Below are positions 54,805 to 63,842 of a stretch of DNA of 64,000 bases, piece after piece; position 1 is the stretch's first letter; every line of letters begins with the position of its first letter. The stretch is from Labrys wisconsinensis. Its GTDB lineage: Bacteria; Pseudomonadota; Alphaproteobacteria; Rhizobiales; Labraceae. The position numbers were made by a program, and so were the translations under genes. Where the stretch lies: the NCBI RefSeq assembly GCF_030814995.1, contig NZ_JAUSVX010000014.1, positions 124,001-188,000 of the forward strand, read 5' to 3'. The notes under the pieces were generated by a model that was not told where the DNA came from, did no database searches, and worked only from the letters and a program-made list of their open reading frames with translations.

Positions 54805-55593
54805 ATGGCATCCGAACCCCTGCTGTCCGTTCGCGGCCTGCGCAAGAGCTATGGGGCGCACGAGGTGCTCAGAAGCGTCTCGTTCAACCTCGATCGTGGC
54901 GAGCGGGTCGCCATCATCGGTCCCAGCGGCTCGGGCAAATCGACCTGCCTGCGCGCCATCAACTATCTCGAACCGCCGATCGGCGGGGAGATCCGCCTGA
55001 ACGGCGAGCTGATCGGTCGGCGTGCCGGGCGCCGCGGCGGGGATCGGCGGATGACCGATGCGGAACTGGCCCCGCAGCGGGCGCAGATCGGCATGGTGTT
55101 CCAGCTCTTCCATCTCTGGCCGCATCTCACGGTCCGCGAGAACGTCGCATTGCAGCCGCACAAGGTCCAGGGGCTGAGCGCTGCCGAGGCTTTCGAGCGG
55201 GCCGATGCCATGCTGGCCAAAGTCCATCTCCTCAACAAGAGCGACGACTATCCCAGCCGGCTGTCCGGGGGCCAGCAGCAACGCGTCGCCATTGCCCGCG
55301 CCCTGGCGCAGGCACCGGCGTTGCTGCTGTTCGACGAGCCGACCTCGGCGCTCGATCCGGAACTGGTGGGAGAAGTCCTGACGGTGATCCAGGAGCTTGC
55401 CGCCGAGGGGCGGTCCATGCTCCTCGTCACACATGAGATCGCGTTCGCCCGCGAGGTCGCCGACCGGGTGATCTTCATGGACGGCGGCGTCATCGTCGAG
55501 GAGGGGCCGGCGCGCGCCGTGCTCGACGATCCCCGGGAGCCGCGTTTGCGCCGCTTCCTGCAGCTCGTCGCCCATTCCGGGGAGGCGGCATGA
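54805..55593 (+). CDS. polar amino-acid ABC transporter ATP-binding protein
   Basis: A 262-residue GlnQ/HisP-type ATPase: Walker A GPSGSGKST, signature LSGGQQQRVAIARAL, Walker B LLLFDEPTSALDPE. A charged insert RRAGRRGGDRRMTDAEL follows strand 4, as in the opine/histidine subgroup. AGGAGG six bases before the second ATG (54805) decides the start over 54799. The stop overlaps the first permease gene by 4 bases. Confidence 0.9.
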   Translation: MASEPLLSVRGLRKSYGAHEVLRSVSFNLDRGERVAIIGPSGSGKSTCLRAINYLEPPIGGEIRLNGELIGRRAGRRGGDRRMTDAELAPQRAQIGMVFQLFHLWPHLTVRENVALQPHKVQGLSAAEAFERADAMLAKVHLLNKSDDYPSRLSGGQQQRVAIARALAQAPALLLFDEPTSALDPELVGEVLTVIQELAAEGRSMLLVTHEIAFAREVADRVIFMDGGVIVEEGPARAVLDDPREPRLRRFLQLVAHSGEAA

Positions 55594-56237
55594 CCCAGGC
55601 TCCCTTCTCCCGCATCGCCGAGGCGCTGCTGACCGGCGCATGCGTCACCCTGCAGGTTTCGGCGGGCGCGCTGGCGGTCGCCGTCTGTCTCGGGCTGCTG
55701 CTGGCTTCGCTCGGCGTTCTCCGCCCGGCACGATCGGTCCGGATCATCATCGCCGCCTATGTCGAGATCTTTCGCAACATCCCGAGCTTGACGCACCTGT
55801 TCCTCATCTATTTCGGGCTTGCCTATCTGGGGCTGCGGTTGACGTCGCTCACCGCTGCCGTCCTCGGCCTGGGATTGATCGGTGGCGCCGTTCTCGCCGA
55901 CGTGTTTCGCGCCGGCCTGCAAGCCGTGCCGGCCGGGCAGTGGGAGGCTGCGCTGGCGATCGGCCTGTCCCCCTTCAAGGCCTTCCGCCTCGTCATTCTG
56001 CCTCAGGCCTGGCGGATCAGCCTGCCGCCGCTGGGCAACTATGCCATCGGCCTCGTCAAGGACACCTCGCTCGTCGCGGCGATCGCTGCGCCCGAGATCA
56101 TGTTCAACGCCCGGCAGATCGTGAACGAGACCTTCGAGACGGCGCTGGTCTACGGCTCCGCGGCGCTGATCTATCTCGTCATCACCTTTGGTCTCAGCTG
56201 GCTTCTCGCCGTCGTCGAACGCAAGGCGGCCTATTGA
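55590..56237 (+). CDS. amino-acid ABC transporter permease 1
   Basis: A 215-residue HisM/HisQ-type permease with five helices. The EAA loop that contacts the ATPase is near residue 130 (EAALAIGLSPFKAFRLVILPQA, part of a longer match). It begins in the ATPase stop and ends one base before the next permease ATG, so the subunits are made together. Confidence 0.9.
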   Translation: MTQAPFSRIAEALLTGACVTLQVSAGALAVAVCLGLLLASLGVLRPARSVRIIIAAYVEIFRNIPSLTHLFLIYFGLAYLGLRLTSLTAAVLGLGLIGGAVLADVFRAGLQAVPAGQWEAALAIGLSPFKAFRLVILPQAWRISLPPLGNYAIGLVKDTSLVAAIAAPEIMFNARQIVNETFETALVYGSAALIYLVITFGLSWLLAVVERKAAY

Positions 56238-56238
56238 G

Positions 56239-56976
56239 ATGACCAGCTTCTTCCAACCGATCCTGGCGAACCTCCACGACTGGGGACCGCAGCTCGTGAA
56301 GGCCAGCGGCACGACCATTCTCCTGACGCTGCTCGGCTTTGCCGCTGCATTCGCCTTGGGCCTCGCCGTCGAGTTCCTGCGCACCCGTCGATCCCCGCTC
56401 GTGCGACGGCTCGTCGATGGTTATCTCTTGATCCTGCGCGGCGTGCCCATCCTCGTCGTCCTCTACCTGCTCTATTTTGCGCTGCCTGGCATCGGCGTCA
56501 CCTTGCCGGCTCTCGTCGCGGGCGTCCTGGGCCTCGGGCTGGTCTACAGCGCCTACCTCGCCGAGGTGTTTCGTGCCGGCCTGCAATCGGTGCCCAGGGG
56601 CCAGCGCGAAGCCGCGCTCGCCGCCGGGCTCACGCCCGCTCAAACCTTTCGGCTGGTGCTGTTTCCGCAAGCCGTCCGCGCGGTTCTGCCGCCTCTGCTG
56701 ATCAGCCTGGTCTCCCTGCTCAAGGACAGCTCGATCTGCGCCCTCATCACGGTGCCCGAGCTCACGCTCACCTCGCGAGCCATCATGTCGGAGAGCTTCC
56801 TTCCCCTGCAGATCTTCGCGCTCACCGGCCTGTTCTATTTCATCATCGCCTGGCCGGCTTCGCTGGCGGTGCGGGCGCTCGAAAGGCGCCTGCAGCGCGG
56901 CCGCGCGCCGGGCCGGCGCCCCGCTCGACCGAGCCGGATGGCGACCGGCGCCGTCACCCTGGCCTCGGACAAATGA
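56239..56976 (+). CDS. amino-acid ABC transporter permease 2
   Basis: A 245-residue permease of the same family as its neighbour; the EAA loop is near residue 130 (REAALAAGLTPAQTFRLVLF). It has an additional basic C-terminal tail of about 25 residues. The two permeases form the heterodimeric pore. It closes the importer genes; the Ntn-hydrolase gene follows 39 bases later. Confidence 0.9.
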   Translation: MTSFFQPILANLHDWGPQLVKASGTTILLTLLGFAAAFALGLAVEFLRTRRSPLVRRLVDGYLLILRGVPILVVLYLLYFALPGIGVTLPALVAGVLGLGLVYSAYLAEVFRAGLQSVPRGQREAALAAGLTPAQTFRLVLFPQAVRAVLPPLLISLVSLLKDSSICALITVPELTLTSRAIMSESFLPLQIFALTGLFYFIIAWPASLAVRALERRLQRGRAPGRRPARPSRMATGAVTLASDK

Positions 56977-57015
56977 CGGGGACACGCTCGATTTCAGCGG
57001 AGCACGGAAAGCGTG

Positions 57016-58083
57016 ATGCCCAGAAATCCCATTCCGATCCTTGTGCTCCGCGGCCGGCCCTTCGAGCGTGGCGGTCGGCACGGCGAGGCGTTCGCGGCTG
57101 AGATACAGCGAGCGCTGGGCCGATCGAAGGACACCTCGAGCCGCAAGGCCTACGAAGCCGCCCGCGGGCGGGCCGCGCATTCGTGGCCGCTTCTCGAGGA
57201 ATGCGCCCCCGAAATCGCCATGGAGGTGCAGGGGCTCGCGGAAGGCTCGTCCAGCGACGTGACGGACCTCTATCTGCGCATCGGCTTCGAGTTCTTTGTC
57301 GATGCTGCGCCCACGGGCTGCAGCGGCATCGCGATCGCCGGCCCGAACGGTGCGGTCATCGGCCAGAACTGGGATGCGCCACCCGAGGATGCCGTCGACC
57401 TTGCCCTTGTCCTGCACGCCGGTGAGGCCGGCGTCGAAACGGCAATGGTGGCGTCGGTCGGCACCCTGGGCTGGGTTGGCTGCAATCGCTCCGGATTGGC
57501 CTTGTCGACCAATGATCTGATCCTCGACGCCATTCCCTGCGGCCTGCCGAGCCAGGTCGTCCGCCGCCTTGCGCTGGACCAGGCGAGCGTGCCGGCCGCA
57601 ATTGGCGCCTTGCGTTCCCTGCCGAACATGGGCGGGCGCTGCTATCTGCTCGGCGACGCTGCGGGAGCGATCGCCGGCGTCGAGATCTCGCCCTCGGTGG
57701 GCGTCAGCGCGATGGCGGCGACCTCACCGATCCTTCATACCAACCATGCCCGCCTGCCGGAGACCGCCGTCGTCGAGGATGAGGCGCGGCTGCAGGCCGT
57801 CTACCCGTCCAGTCGAAGCCGCCTCGCTGCGCTGGAACGCCTTGCAGACGGTGCCCGCACCGTCGCCGACGTCATGGCCGTCCTGCGCAATCGCGACGGT
57901 GCGCCGAACGCGATCTCGAAAACCCCATCCAAGGAAGAGAAGACCGAGACGGCGTTCTCGATCGTGTTCGATTGCGCGGCTGCCGAAATCCATCTCTGCG
58001 CCGGCCCACCGTCGACGGGTGTTTACCAGACCGTCCGATTGTCCGATCCGGAGCGGCGCGTCGAGCCGCCGCCTCGTCCGTGA
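57016..58083 (+). CDS. C45-family Ntn-hydrolase (acyl-CoA:6-APA acyltransferase-like)
   Basis: A 355-residue protein of the penicillin acyltransferase-like (peptidase C45) family. The likely self-cleavage and nucleophile site is Gly101-Cys102 in APTGCSGIAI, close to Gly102-Cys103 of the fungal enzyme; the following GQNWD segment is also conserved. Bacterial members hydrolyse amide bonds of N-acyl amino acids or related compounds. As last gene of the importer operon it may trim an acyl group from the imported substrate. Starts at 57013 (GTG) and 57016 (ATG) are nearly equivalent. Confidence 0.82.
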   Translation: MPRNPIPILVLRGRPFERGGRHGEAFAAEIQRALGRSKDTSSRKAYEAARGRAAHSWPLLEECAPEIAMEVQGLAEGSSSDVTDLYLRIGFEFFVDAAPTGCSGIAIAGPNGAVIGQNWDAPPEDAVDLALVLHAGEAGVETAMVASVGTLGWVGCNRSGLALSTNDLILDAIPCGLPSQVVRRLALDQASVPAAIGALRSLPNMGGRCYLLGDAAGAIAGVEISPSVGVSAMAATSPILHTNHARLPETAVVEDEARLQAVYPSSRSRLAALERLADGARTVADVMAVLRNRDGAPNAISKTPSKEEKTETAFSIVFDCAAAEIHLCAGPPSTGVYQTVRLSDPERRVEPPPRP

Positions 58084-58220
58084 CCGCGCGGCGCTTCCGC
58101 GCATCAGTCCGGCTCGGAGTCGAGCCCTGCCGTCGTCTCGCGCTTTTGTGACCGCGCCCGCCCTGTCTGGGCTGAAAGCGCCGCCCTATCCTGCCGAGGA
58201 CGCCGATGCAGGAGCAGGCC

Positions 58221-59078
58221 ATGAACCAGGACTACATCGACCTCTACGATCGCTTCACCCATGGCGGCATGAGCCGCCGGTCCTTCCTGGACCGGCTGGC
58301 GGCGATGGCCGGCGGCACCGCCGCCGCCACCGCCCTGCTCGCGGTGCTGCAGAACGACTATGCCAGGGCCGAGACCGTGGCCGAGGCGGACGAGCGCATC
58401 GTGGCCGAGAGCTGGGCCGTGCCCGGCGGCCCGGCGGGCCTGTCGGGCTACCTCGTGCGGCCCAAGGCCGGCGGCCGGCCCGGCACCGTCCTGGTGGTGC
58501 ACGAGAATCGCGGCCTCAACTCGCACATCAAGGATGTCACGCGCCGGGTCGCGGTCGCAGGCTTCGTGGCGCTCGGCCTCGACTATCTCAGCCCGCTCGG
58601 CGGCACGCCGGCCGACGAGGACAAGGCCCGCGACATGATCGGCACGCTGAAGCCCGAGGACATCATCGCGTCCTCCAAGGCGGCCGCCGCGGCCCTGCGC
58701 GCGCGTCCCGACGGCAACGGCAAGGTCGGCGCGGTCGGCTTCTGCTGGGGCGGGGGCGCCGTGAACCAGCTCGCGGTCGCCGACCCCGCGCTCAACGCCG
58801 GCGTCGCCTATTACGGCATGCAGCCCAAGGCCGAGCAGGTGCCGGCGATCAAGGCGCCGCTGCTGCTGCACTACGGCGCCCTCGATGAGCGCATCGATGC
58901 CGGCATTCCAGCCTTCGAGGCGGCGCTGAAGGCCGACAACAAGGCCTACCAGATCTTCGTCTACGAGGGCGCCAACCACGCCTTCAACAACGATACCGGC
59001 GGGGCGCGCTACAACAAGGCGGCTGCCGATCTCGCCTGGCAGCGCACCATCGACTTCCTCAAGACCAACCTCGCCTGA
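58221..59078 (+). CDS. dienelactone hydrolase family protein with Tat-like signal
   Basis: A 285-residue alpha/beta hydrolase. A twin-Arg segment SRRSFLDRLAAMAGG (about residues 18-32) suggests Tat export. The DLH triad is visible: Cys175 in GFCWGGG, Asp near 225 (LDERID), His near 255 (GANHAF). The substrate is unknown; exported DLH proteins are widespread. GGAGCAGG precedes the ATG at 58221; a start five codons earlier is possible. It stands alone. Confidence 0.87.
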   Translation: MNQDYIDLYDRFTHGGMSRRSFLDRLAAMAGGTAAATALLAVLQNDYARAETVAEADERIVAESWAVPGGPAGLSGYLVRPKAGGRPGTVLVVHENRGLNSHIKDVTRRVAVAGFVALGLDYLSPLGGTPADEDKARDMIGTLKPEDIIASSKAAAAALRARPDGNGKVGAVGFCWGGGAVNQLAVADPALNAGVAYYGMQPKAEQVPAIKAPLLLHYGALDERIDAGIPAFEAALKADNKAYQIFVYEGANHAFNNDTGGARYNKAAADLAWQRTIDFLKTNLA

Positions 59079-59237
59079 GGCGAGCGCCGCTCTCCTTTGT
59101 GCCGCTTGCGGGAACTTTCCACATCGACAGAGCGTTGATCCTGCAAGTTTCGCCCAAGTCGACCGGAAAAGGGCGTATGATGCGGCCGCGGCACCGATGG
59201 TGTTCGCGGCCTGGACGATGAGATGGAGGAGGGCATC

Positions 59238-59744
59238 ATGTTCCACTCGATTGTCGTTCCGGTCGACCTCGCCGAGGTCGACCTCGCGCGACCCGCGATC
59301 GAGCACGCAGCGCAGCTGGTTCGGGAGTCGGGCGGTCGGATGACGCTGGTCAACGTCGTGCCGATCATGCCCGTGATGATGATGGACACCGTGCCGGTCA
59401 GCTACGAGGCCGAGATTGCCGAGAAGGCCAAGGCTTCGCTCGCCGACCTCGCGGCGACCGTCGACCTGCCGCGGTCCCAGATCGGGACGACCGTGCGGAT
59501 CGGCGGCATCCAGCACGAGATTCTGGCTGTCGTGAAGGAGGAGAGGGCCGATCTCATCCTGCTCGGCTCGCACGAGCCGCACCTGTCGACCTATCTGCTC
59601 GGCTGCAACGCCAGCGCCATCGTGCGCCATGCCCATTGCTCGGTGCTGGTGCTGCGCGAGCGGCCGGAGCAGGTCGGCGGCCACGAGATACCGGCCGCCA
59701 AGCTCGGAACCGCGATGCCGGCGACCGGCCTGCCGGTCTCCTGA
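59238..59744 (+). CDS. universal stress protein (UspA family)
   Basis: A 168-residue protein with the Usp fold: IVVPVDLAE at the N-terminus and the nucleotide-loop region LLGSHEPHLSTYLLGCNASA (about 115-134) before a final strand SVLVLRE. A polar tail of about 25 residues is extra. GGAGGAGGGC precedes the ATG at 59238. Usp proteins act in stress or energy limitation by unknown means. It converges with the COG3904 gene 3 bases away. Confidence 0.87.
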   Translation: MFHSIVVPVDLAEVDLARPAIEHAAQLVRESGGRMTLVNVVPIMPVMMMDTVPVSYEAEIAEKAKASLADLAATVDLPRSQIGTTVRIGGIQHEILAVVKEERADLILLGSHEPHLSTYLLGCNASAIVRHAHCSVLVLRERPEQVGGHEIPAAKLGTAMPATGLPVS

Positions 59745-59747
59745 GGC

Positions 59748-61088
59748 TCACGCGCCGCGGCAGGCGGCCATGACGTTGGAGACGGCCTCGGCGGCGCTGT
59801 GGCCGTCGATCGAAGCGCCGGGGCTGGCCGGCTGGCCCTGACGGTCGAGCACGGCGAAGGTGAGCCGGTCGGCCTTCTGCAGGGCCTTGAGGTCGCCGTC
59901 GCCGAGCAGGGCGGCGAGGCCCTGCTCGCCCTGGGCGGGTGCGGCGACCGAGGTGATCTCCACGTCCCTCTCGGCGAGGCGCAGGCGCTTGGCGGCGAAG
60001 GCCGCGGCGCGGATATGCTCGAGATCGAGCGGATCGAGCGCCTTGAACGTCACCTCCAGCCGCGCCGTATCGGTCCTGAGGCAGGCCAGCGAGATCGTCA
60101 CATCATTGTCGCTGAAGCGGGCCGAGGCCAGGCCCTGGGGCTGGCGCAGCACCGTCCAGACACCCTGCACCGGCGGCGCAGCGGCCGTGACCGAGATCGG
60201 CTGCGCCAGGGCGGCGGCGGCCGCGCGGGGCTGGGCCGGGGCGGCGGCGATCTGCGGCGGATTCTGGGCCGCCTGGATCACGTCCGACAGCATCGCCGCC
60301 TTGTCCGCCGGCAGGGGAGCGGTGACCATGCCGATCTCGATCAGACGGTCGTCCGGCACCACGTCCATGCTGGTGAAGGGAGTGCGCAGCGTGGTGATGA
60401 AGAAGGAGATGTCGATGCCCATCTCCTTGACATAATCGTAGACGCCGACGACCTGGCGGCCATAGTCGCGGACGATCTGGTTCATCTGGGCGGCGCTGAA
60501 GCTCTCGTCCTCGGCGAATTGCGGCGAGAACTGGTGCACGCCGGCCTTGGAGCCGGGCGTGAGGAAGCGCTGGACGCCGCCGAGCATCACCATCGAGCAG
60601 GCGGAGTAGCAGCCGGCGCCGTCGAACACCACGCCGGCGGGCGTCTTGCGCGCCTGGCCCACCACCGTGGTCCAGCCGGACTGGCGGATGCGCCGGCCCA
60701 TGATCAGGGCGGGGACCACCTTGCCGCCGATCGAGTCGAAGGCGACCACCACACGCGGCGCGGTCTGCGGCTTCGGCGCGCCGGTGCTGCGATCCTCCCG
60801 GGGCAGCAGGCCCTTCAGCCGGCTGTCGGCGATGAACACGGCGAACTGGCGCGCCGTCTCGTCCATGATCTCGCCCCTGGCGTTGATCACGACGCAGCCG
60901 GGGCAGTCGGCCCCCGCGGAGACGACGGCAAAGCTCATGGGCGTGGTGCCGTCGCTCGCGCTTGCCGGCTGGCAGGCCAGGACGGCGGCGAGGAGACCAG
61001 CGCACACGAAGCTGCCGATGCGCATCGAAACGCGCAAAACTTCTGGGAGCATCGCTCCCTTTCCCGTTGCGGTTGACGATCGCGCCAT
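59748..61088 (-). CDS. COG3904-type exported protein (ClpP/crotonase-like fold)
   Basis: A 446-residue protein. After a basic leader, MRIGSFVCAGLLAAVLA is a signal peptide with cleavage near ASASD (residue 47). A ClpP/crotonase-like domain follows (about 60-255), including VVAFDSIGGKVVPALIMG and the GAGCYSACSMVMLGG segment where ClpP-type enzymes place the nucleophile (Ser in CYSAC). The C-terminal 150 residues are Ala/Pro-rich then a small mixed domain. A periplasmic protease role is possible but unproven. The ATG at 61088 has GGAG 8 bases upstream. Confidence 0.75.
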   Translation of the reverse strand: MARSSTATGKGAMLPEVLRVSMRIGSFVCAGLLAAVLACQPASASDGTTPMSFAVVSAGADCPGCVVINARGEIMDETARQFAVFIADSRLKGLLPREDRSTGAPKPQTAPRVVVAFDSIGGKVVPALIMGRRIRQSGWTTVVGQARKTPAGVVFDGAGCYSACSMVMLGGVQRFLTPGSKAGVHQFSPQFAEDESFSAAQMNQIVRDYGRQVVGVYDYVKEMGIDISFFITTLRTPFTSMDVVPDDRLIEIGMVTAPLPADKAAMLSDVIQAAQNPPQIAAAPAQPRAAAAALAQPISVTAAAPPVQGVWTVLRQPQGLASARFSDNDVTISLACLRTDTARLEVTFKALDPLDLEHIRAAAFAAKRLRLAERDVEITSVAAPAQGEQGLAALLGDGDLKALQKADRLTFAVLDRQGQPASPGASIDGHSAAEAVSNVMAACRGA

Positions 61089-61248
61089 GATGCCTTCTCC
61101 ACGCGGCGCTGTCGACGGTCGGCGCGGCGCCTGCGACAGTCCATCCCGGGCTGTGCTCTGCCGGCAACCCGTGCCGTCGGGGGCCGGCGCCAAGGTTCGG
61201 ACCGGCGCCAGGCAAAATCTGTGCGAAAGCGCAAGCCGCGCGACGGGC

Positions 61249-62544
61249 TCAGCCACGCCGCTCGTCGAGCCAGTCCTGGAATCCGAGGCGCCAATATTCG
61301 AACTGCGCCGCCAGGCGTCCGGCCGCGCCATGGGTCGGGGCGAGGCCGAACGGGGCGAACAGGCGATAGCTGTCGTCGCGCTCGGCCAGCGCCCGCGCCA
61401 GCACCAGCCCGGCCATGGCCGTGGTGTTGAGCCCGTGGCCGCCGAAGGCCGAGGCGACCCAGACGTCGCGCTCGACCGCGCCGATCTGCGGCATCTTGTG
61501 GCGGGCATAGCCCATGACGCCGGCCCAGGCGTGGTCGATGCGCACGCCTTTCAGGGCCGGGAAGGTGCGGGCCATGTCGCGCGCCAGCGCCCGGGCGAGC
61601 CGCGCCGGCGGCGGCGGACGGCGCCGTGTGGTGATGCCGCTGCCCCACATCAGGCGCGAGCCGTCGACGATGCGGAAATAGTTGCCGGCCCGCCGCGTGT
61701 CGGTGACCGCGCCGGCGAAGCGCATGATCGCTTCGAGCCGCTCGCCCAGCGGCTCGGTGACGGCGATGAAGGTGGAGACCGGCACCACCGCCCGCGCCAC
61801 GCGCCGGTGCAGGCCGGGCGGCAGCGCCGCCGAGCCGCACAGCACGATCCGGTCGCAGCGCACCGCGCCCTTCGCCGTCCGCACCACCCGGCGGAGCGAG
61901 CGCAGATCGAGGCCGACCGCCGGCGAGTGCTCGTAGAGCCGGACGCCGGCCCTGGCCGCGTCGGCCGCCAGGCCCAGGCAATAGTTCAGGGGATGGATGT
62001 GGAAGGCCTGCATGTCGTAGAGGCCGGCATGGTAGGCGGGCGTGCGCAGGACCTCGCGCACCTGCGCGCGTGGCCAGAACAGCGGCGCGTCGCCGTAGAA
62101 CCTGGCCCGGCGCTCGGCCTCGGCCCGGAAGGCGTCGACGCCGGCCGCGTGCCGCACCACCTTGAGCGCGCCGCCGGTCAGCGCGACGCCCGGCATGCGG
62201 GTGCTCTCCACCGCGTCGCGAACATAGGCCATGCCCTCGCGCGAGAGCGCGTGCAGCGCCTTGGCATGGTCGAGCCCGACCCGCTTCTCGATCTCCCCCT
62301 GGCCCTCGGCGAAGCCGGCCAGCACGAAGCCGCCATTGCGCCCGGAGGCGCCGGAGGCGATGCGATCGGCCTCGAGCAGCACCACGTTCCACCCCCGGCG
62401 GGCGAGCTCGCGCGCCGTCGTCAGGCCCGCGAGGCCGCCGCCGACGACGCACACGTCGGCATCGGTGGCGAAATCGAGCTCCGGCCGCTCGGCACGCGGG
62501 ACGCTGGAGACTTCGTACCAGGTGGTGAACGGCGGCTGGCCCAT
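61249..62544 (-). CDS. FAD-dependent oxidoreductase, PuuB/DadA-like
   Basis: A 431-residue DAO-fold flavoenzyme. TTWYEVSS near residue 7 is the PuuB-type N-terminus, followed by VCVVGGGLAGLTTARELA for FAD and GASGRNGGFVLAG, the covalent or close FAD contact of this group. Gamma-glutamylputrescine oxidase is the closest function recognised, but no other polyamine gene is adjacent. The ATG at 62544 is chosen; a TTG at 62580 would add 12 residues. Confidence 0.85.
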   Translation of the reverse strand: MGQPPFTTWYEVSSVPRAERPELDFATDADVCVVGGGLAGLTTARELARRGWNVVLLEADRIASGASGRNGGFVLAGFAEGQGEIEKRVGLDHAKALHALSREGMAYVRDAVESTRMPGVALTGGALKVVRHAAGVDAFRAEAERRARFYGDAPLFWPRAQVREVLRTPAYHAGLYDMQAFHIHPLNYCLGLAADAARAGVRLYEHSPAVGLDLRSLRRVVRTAKGAVRCDRIVLCGSAALPPGLHRRVARAVVPVSTFIAVTEPLGERLEAIMRFAGAVTDTRRAGNYFRIVDGSRLMWGSGITTRRRPPPPARLARALARDMARTFPALKGVRIDHAWAGVMGYARHKMPQIGAVERDVWVASAFGGHGLNTTAMAGLVLARALAERDDSYRLFAPFGLAPTHGAAGRLAAQFEYWRLGFQDWLDERRG

Positions 62545-62622
62545 CGGCGGCCTTGGTAGCGGATCGGCGCCGCGCGTCAAAGCGGCGTTTCGCTCCGGGC
62601 GGCGGCAATCCGTGAATCCGCC

Positions 62623-62660
62623 TTAACCCGCCGGCAAGGATTCGCTTGCCGAAGCGTTAA
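62623..62660. promoter_or_regulatory. 38-bp dyad in the divergent promoter
   Basis: TTAA, 5 bases, CGGCAAG, 6 bases, CTTGCCG, 5 bases, TTAA: the outer and inner elements are exactly symmetric. It lies about 80-90 bases from both flanking start codons and looks like an operator for a dimeric or tetrameric regulator. Confidence 0.5.
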
Positions 62661-62750
62661 GCCCGTTCTCAGAGGGGACCCAGCGTCAATTGATCGGTTA
62701 CTCCTCGTCGTGTTTAATCGAATCCGAGATATTAAAATTGGAATGAAACC

Positions 62751-63842
62751 ATGTCGCGCGAGATTCCGTCAGCAGACCGGAATATCTATGGCGTCCAGTA
62801 TTTGCGGGCGCTGGCGGCTATCTTCGTGGTGTATTTCCATACCCACGTCTACACCGAGAGCTTTGCCTGGTCGTTGCCGCGCGCCTTCGGCGCCAGCGGC
62901 GTCGACCTGTTCTTCGTGATCAGCGGCTTCATCATGATGACGATCACGGCGCGCTCGAATGTTTCGCCGGCACAGTTCCTGCTGCGGCGCTTCCTGCGCA
63001 TCGTGCCGCTCTATTGGGTGGTGACGCTGATCATCGTCGTCGCCGGTCTGGTCTACCCTCCGTCCATGCTCAAGAACGCGGTCAGCTTCGAGCATGTCGG
63101 TCTGTCGATGCTGTTCATTCCGCATAGAAATCCTGTCGATTTCTCCAACGCACCCTTCTTCAAGCTGGGGTGGACGTTGAACTACGAGGTCTATTTCTAC
63201 CTCGTCTTCGCCACGCTCCTCCTGTTCCTGCGCACGCCGCGCGGCCGCCTGATGGCGATGACCCTCTATGCCGCCACGGTCTCGATCCTCTACATCGCGA
63301 TCGAGCCCGCCGGGTCGATTCCGCAGGTCTACTGGAACCCCATCATCATCGAGTTCTGGATGGGAACGCTGGTCGGCTATCTCTTCCTCAAGGGCGATCT
63401 GTCGGCGCTGCCGCGCGGCCTCGCCCTGGCGCTGGTGCCGATATGCCTCGCCATGATGATGGCCTTCGTGCCCGACGATTCCGTGCGCATCCAGATCCAC
63501 GGCGTCGCCAGCGCCGTGCTGCTGATGGCCGTGCTGTCGCTGGAGATGCGCGGCAGCCTGCCGCGGCGCAGCCTGCCGAACCTCCTGGGCGATGCCTCCT
63601 ATTCCATCTACCTCGTCCATCCCCTGGTTGAATCCATGGCGCGGGTCGTCACCAAGGTGGCGCACCTGCCCGTCGACAATGCCGCGCTCGGGGCGGTGCT
63701 GGTGGTGGCGACGACGGTGGTCTCCGTGGCTGGCGGCGTCGCCGCCCATCTCTGGATCGAGAAGCCGCTGCTCGCCGCCCTGCGCCGGCTGGTCGAGCGC
63801 GGCCGTCCGGCGCCGATGGCGGTGCCGGTCGCCGCGCCGTGA
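62751..63842 (+). CDS. acyltransferase family 3 (OafA/ExoZ-like)
   Basis: A 363-residue membrane O-acyltransferase with about ten helices. YLRALAAIFVVYFHTHVY near residue 18 has the conserved Arg and His of the family, and FGASGVDLFFVISGFIM follows. Such enzymes acetylate or succinylate exopolysaccharide or lipopolysaccharide at the inner membrane; ExoZ is the rhizobial example. Its leader is notably AT-rich. Its stop overlaps the next gene (GTGA), so the two are coupled. Confidence 0.87.
   Translation: MSREIPSADRNIYGVQYLRALAAIFVVYFHTHVYTESFAWSLPRAFGASGVDLFFVISGFIMMTITARSNVSPAQFLLRRFLRIVPLYWVVTLIIVVAGLVYPPSMLKNAVSFEHVGLSMLFIPHRNPVDFSNAPFFKLGWTLNYEVYFYLVFATLLLFLRTPRGRLMAMTLYAATVSILYIAIEPAGSIPQVYWNPIIIEFWMGTLVGYLFLKGDLSALPRGLALALVPICLAMMMAFVPDDSVRIQIHGVASAVLLMAVLSLEMRGSLPRRSLPNLLGDASYSIYLVHPLVESMARVVTKVAHLPVDNAALGAVLVVATTVVSVAGGVAAHLWIEKPLLAALRRLVERGRPAPMAVPVAAP

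Noticed and set aside
59125-59150. TTGAT...CAAG resembling an FNR/FixK box before the universal stress gene
   Set aside because: Only the left half matches TTGAT-N4-ATCAA; the right half has three mismatches.
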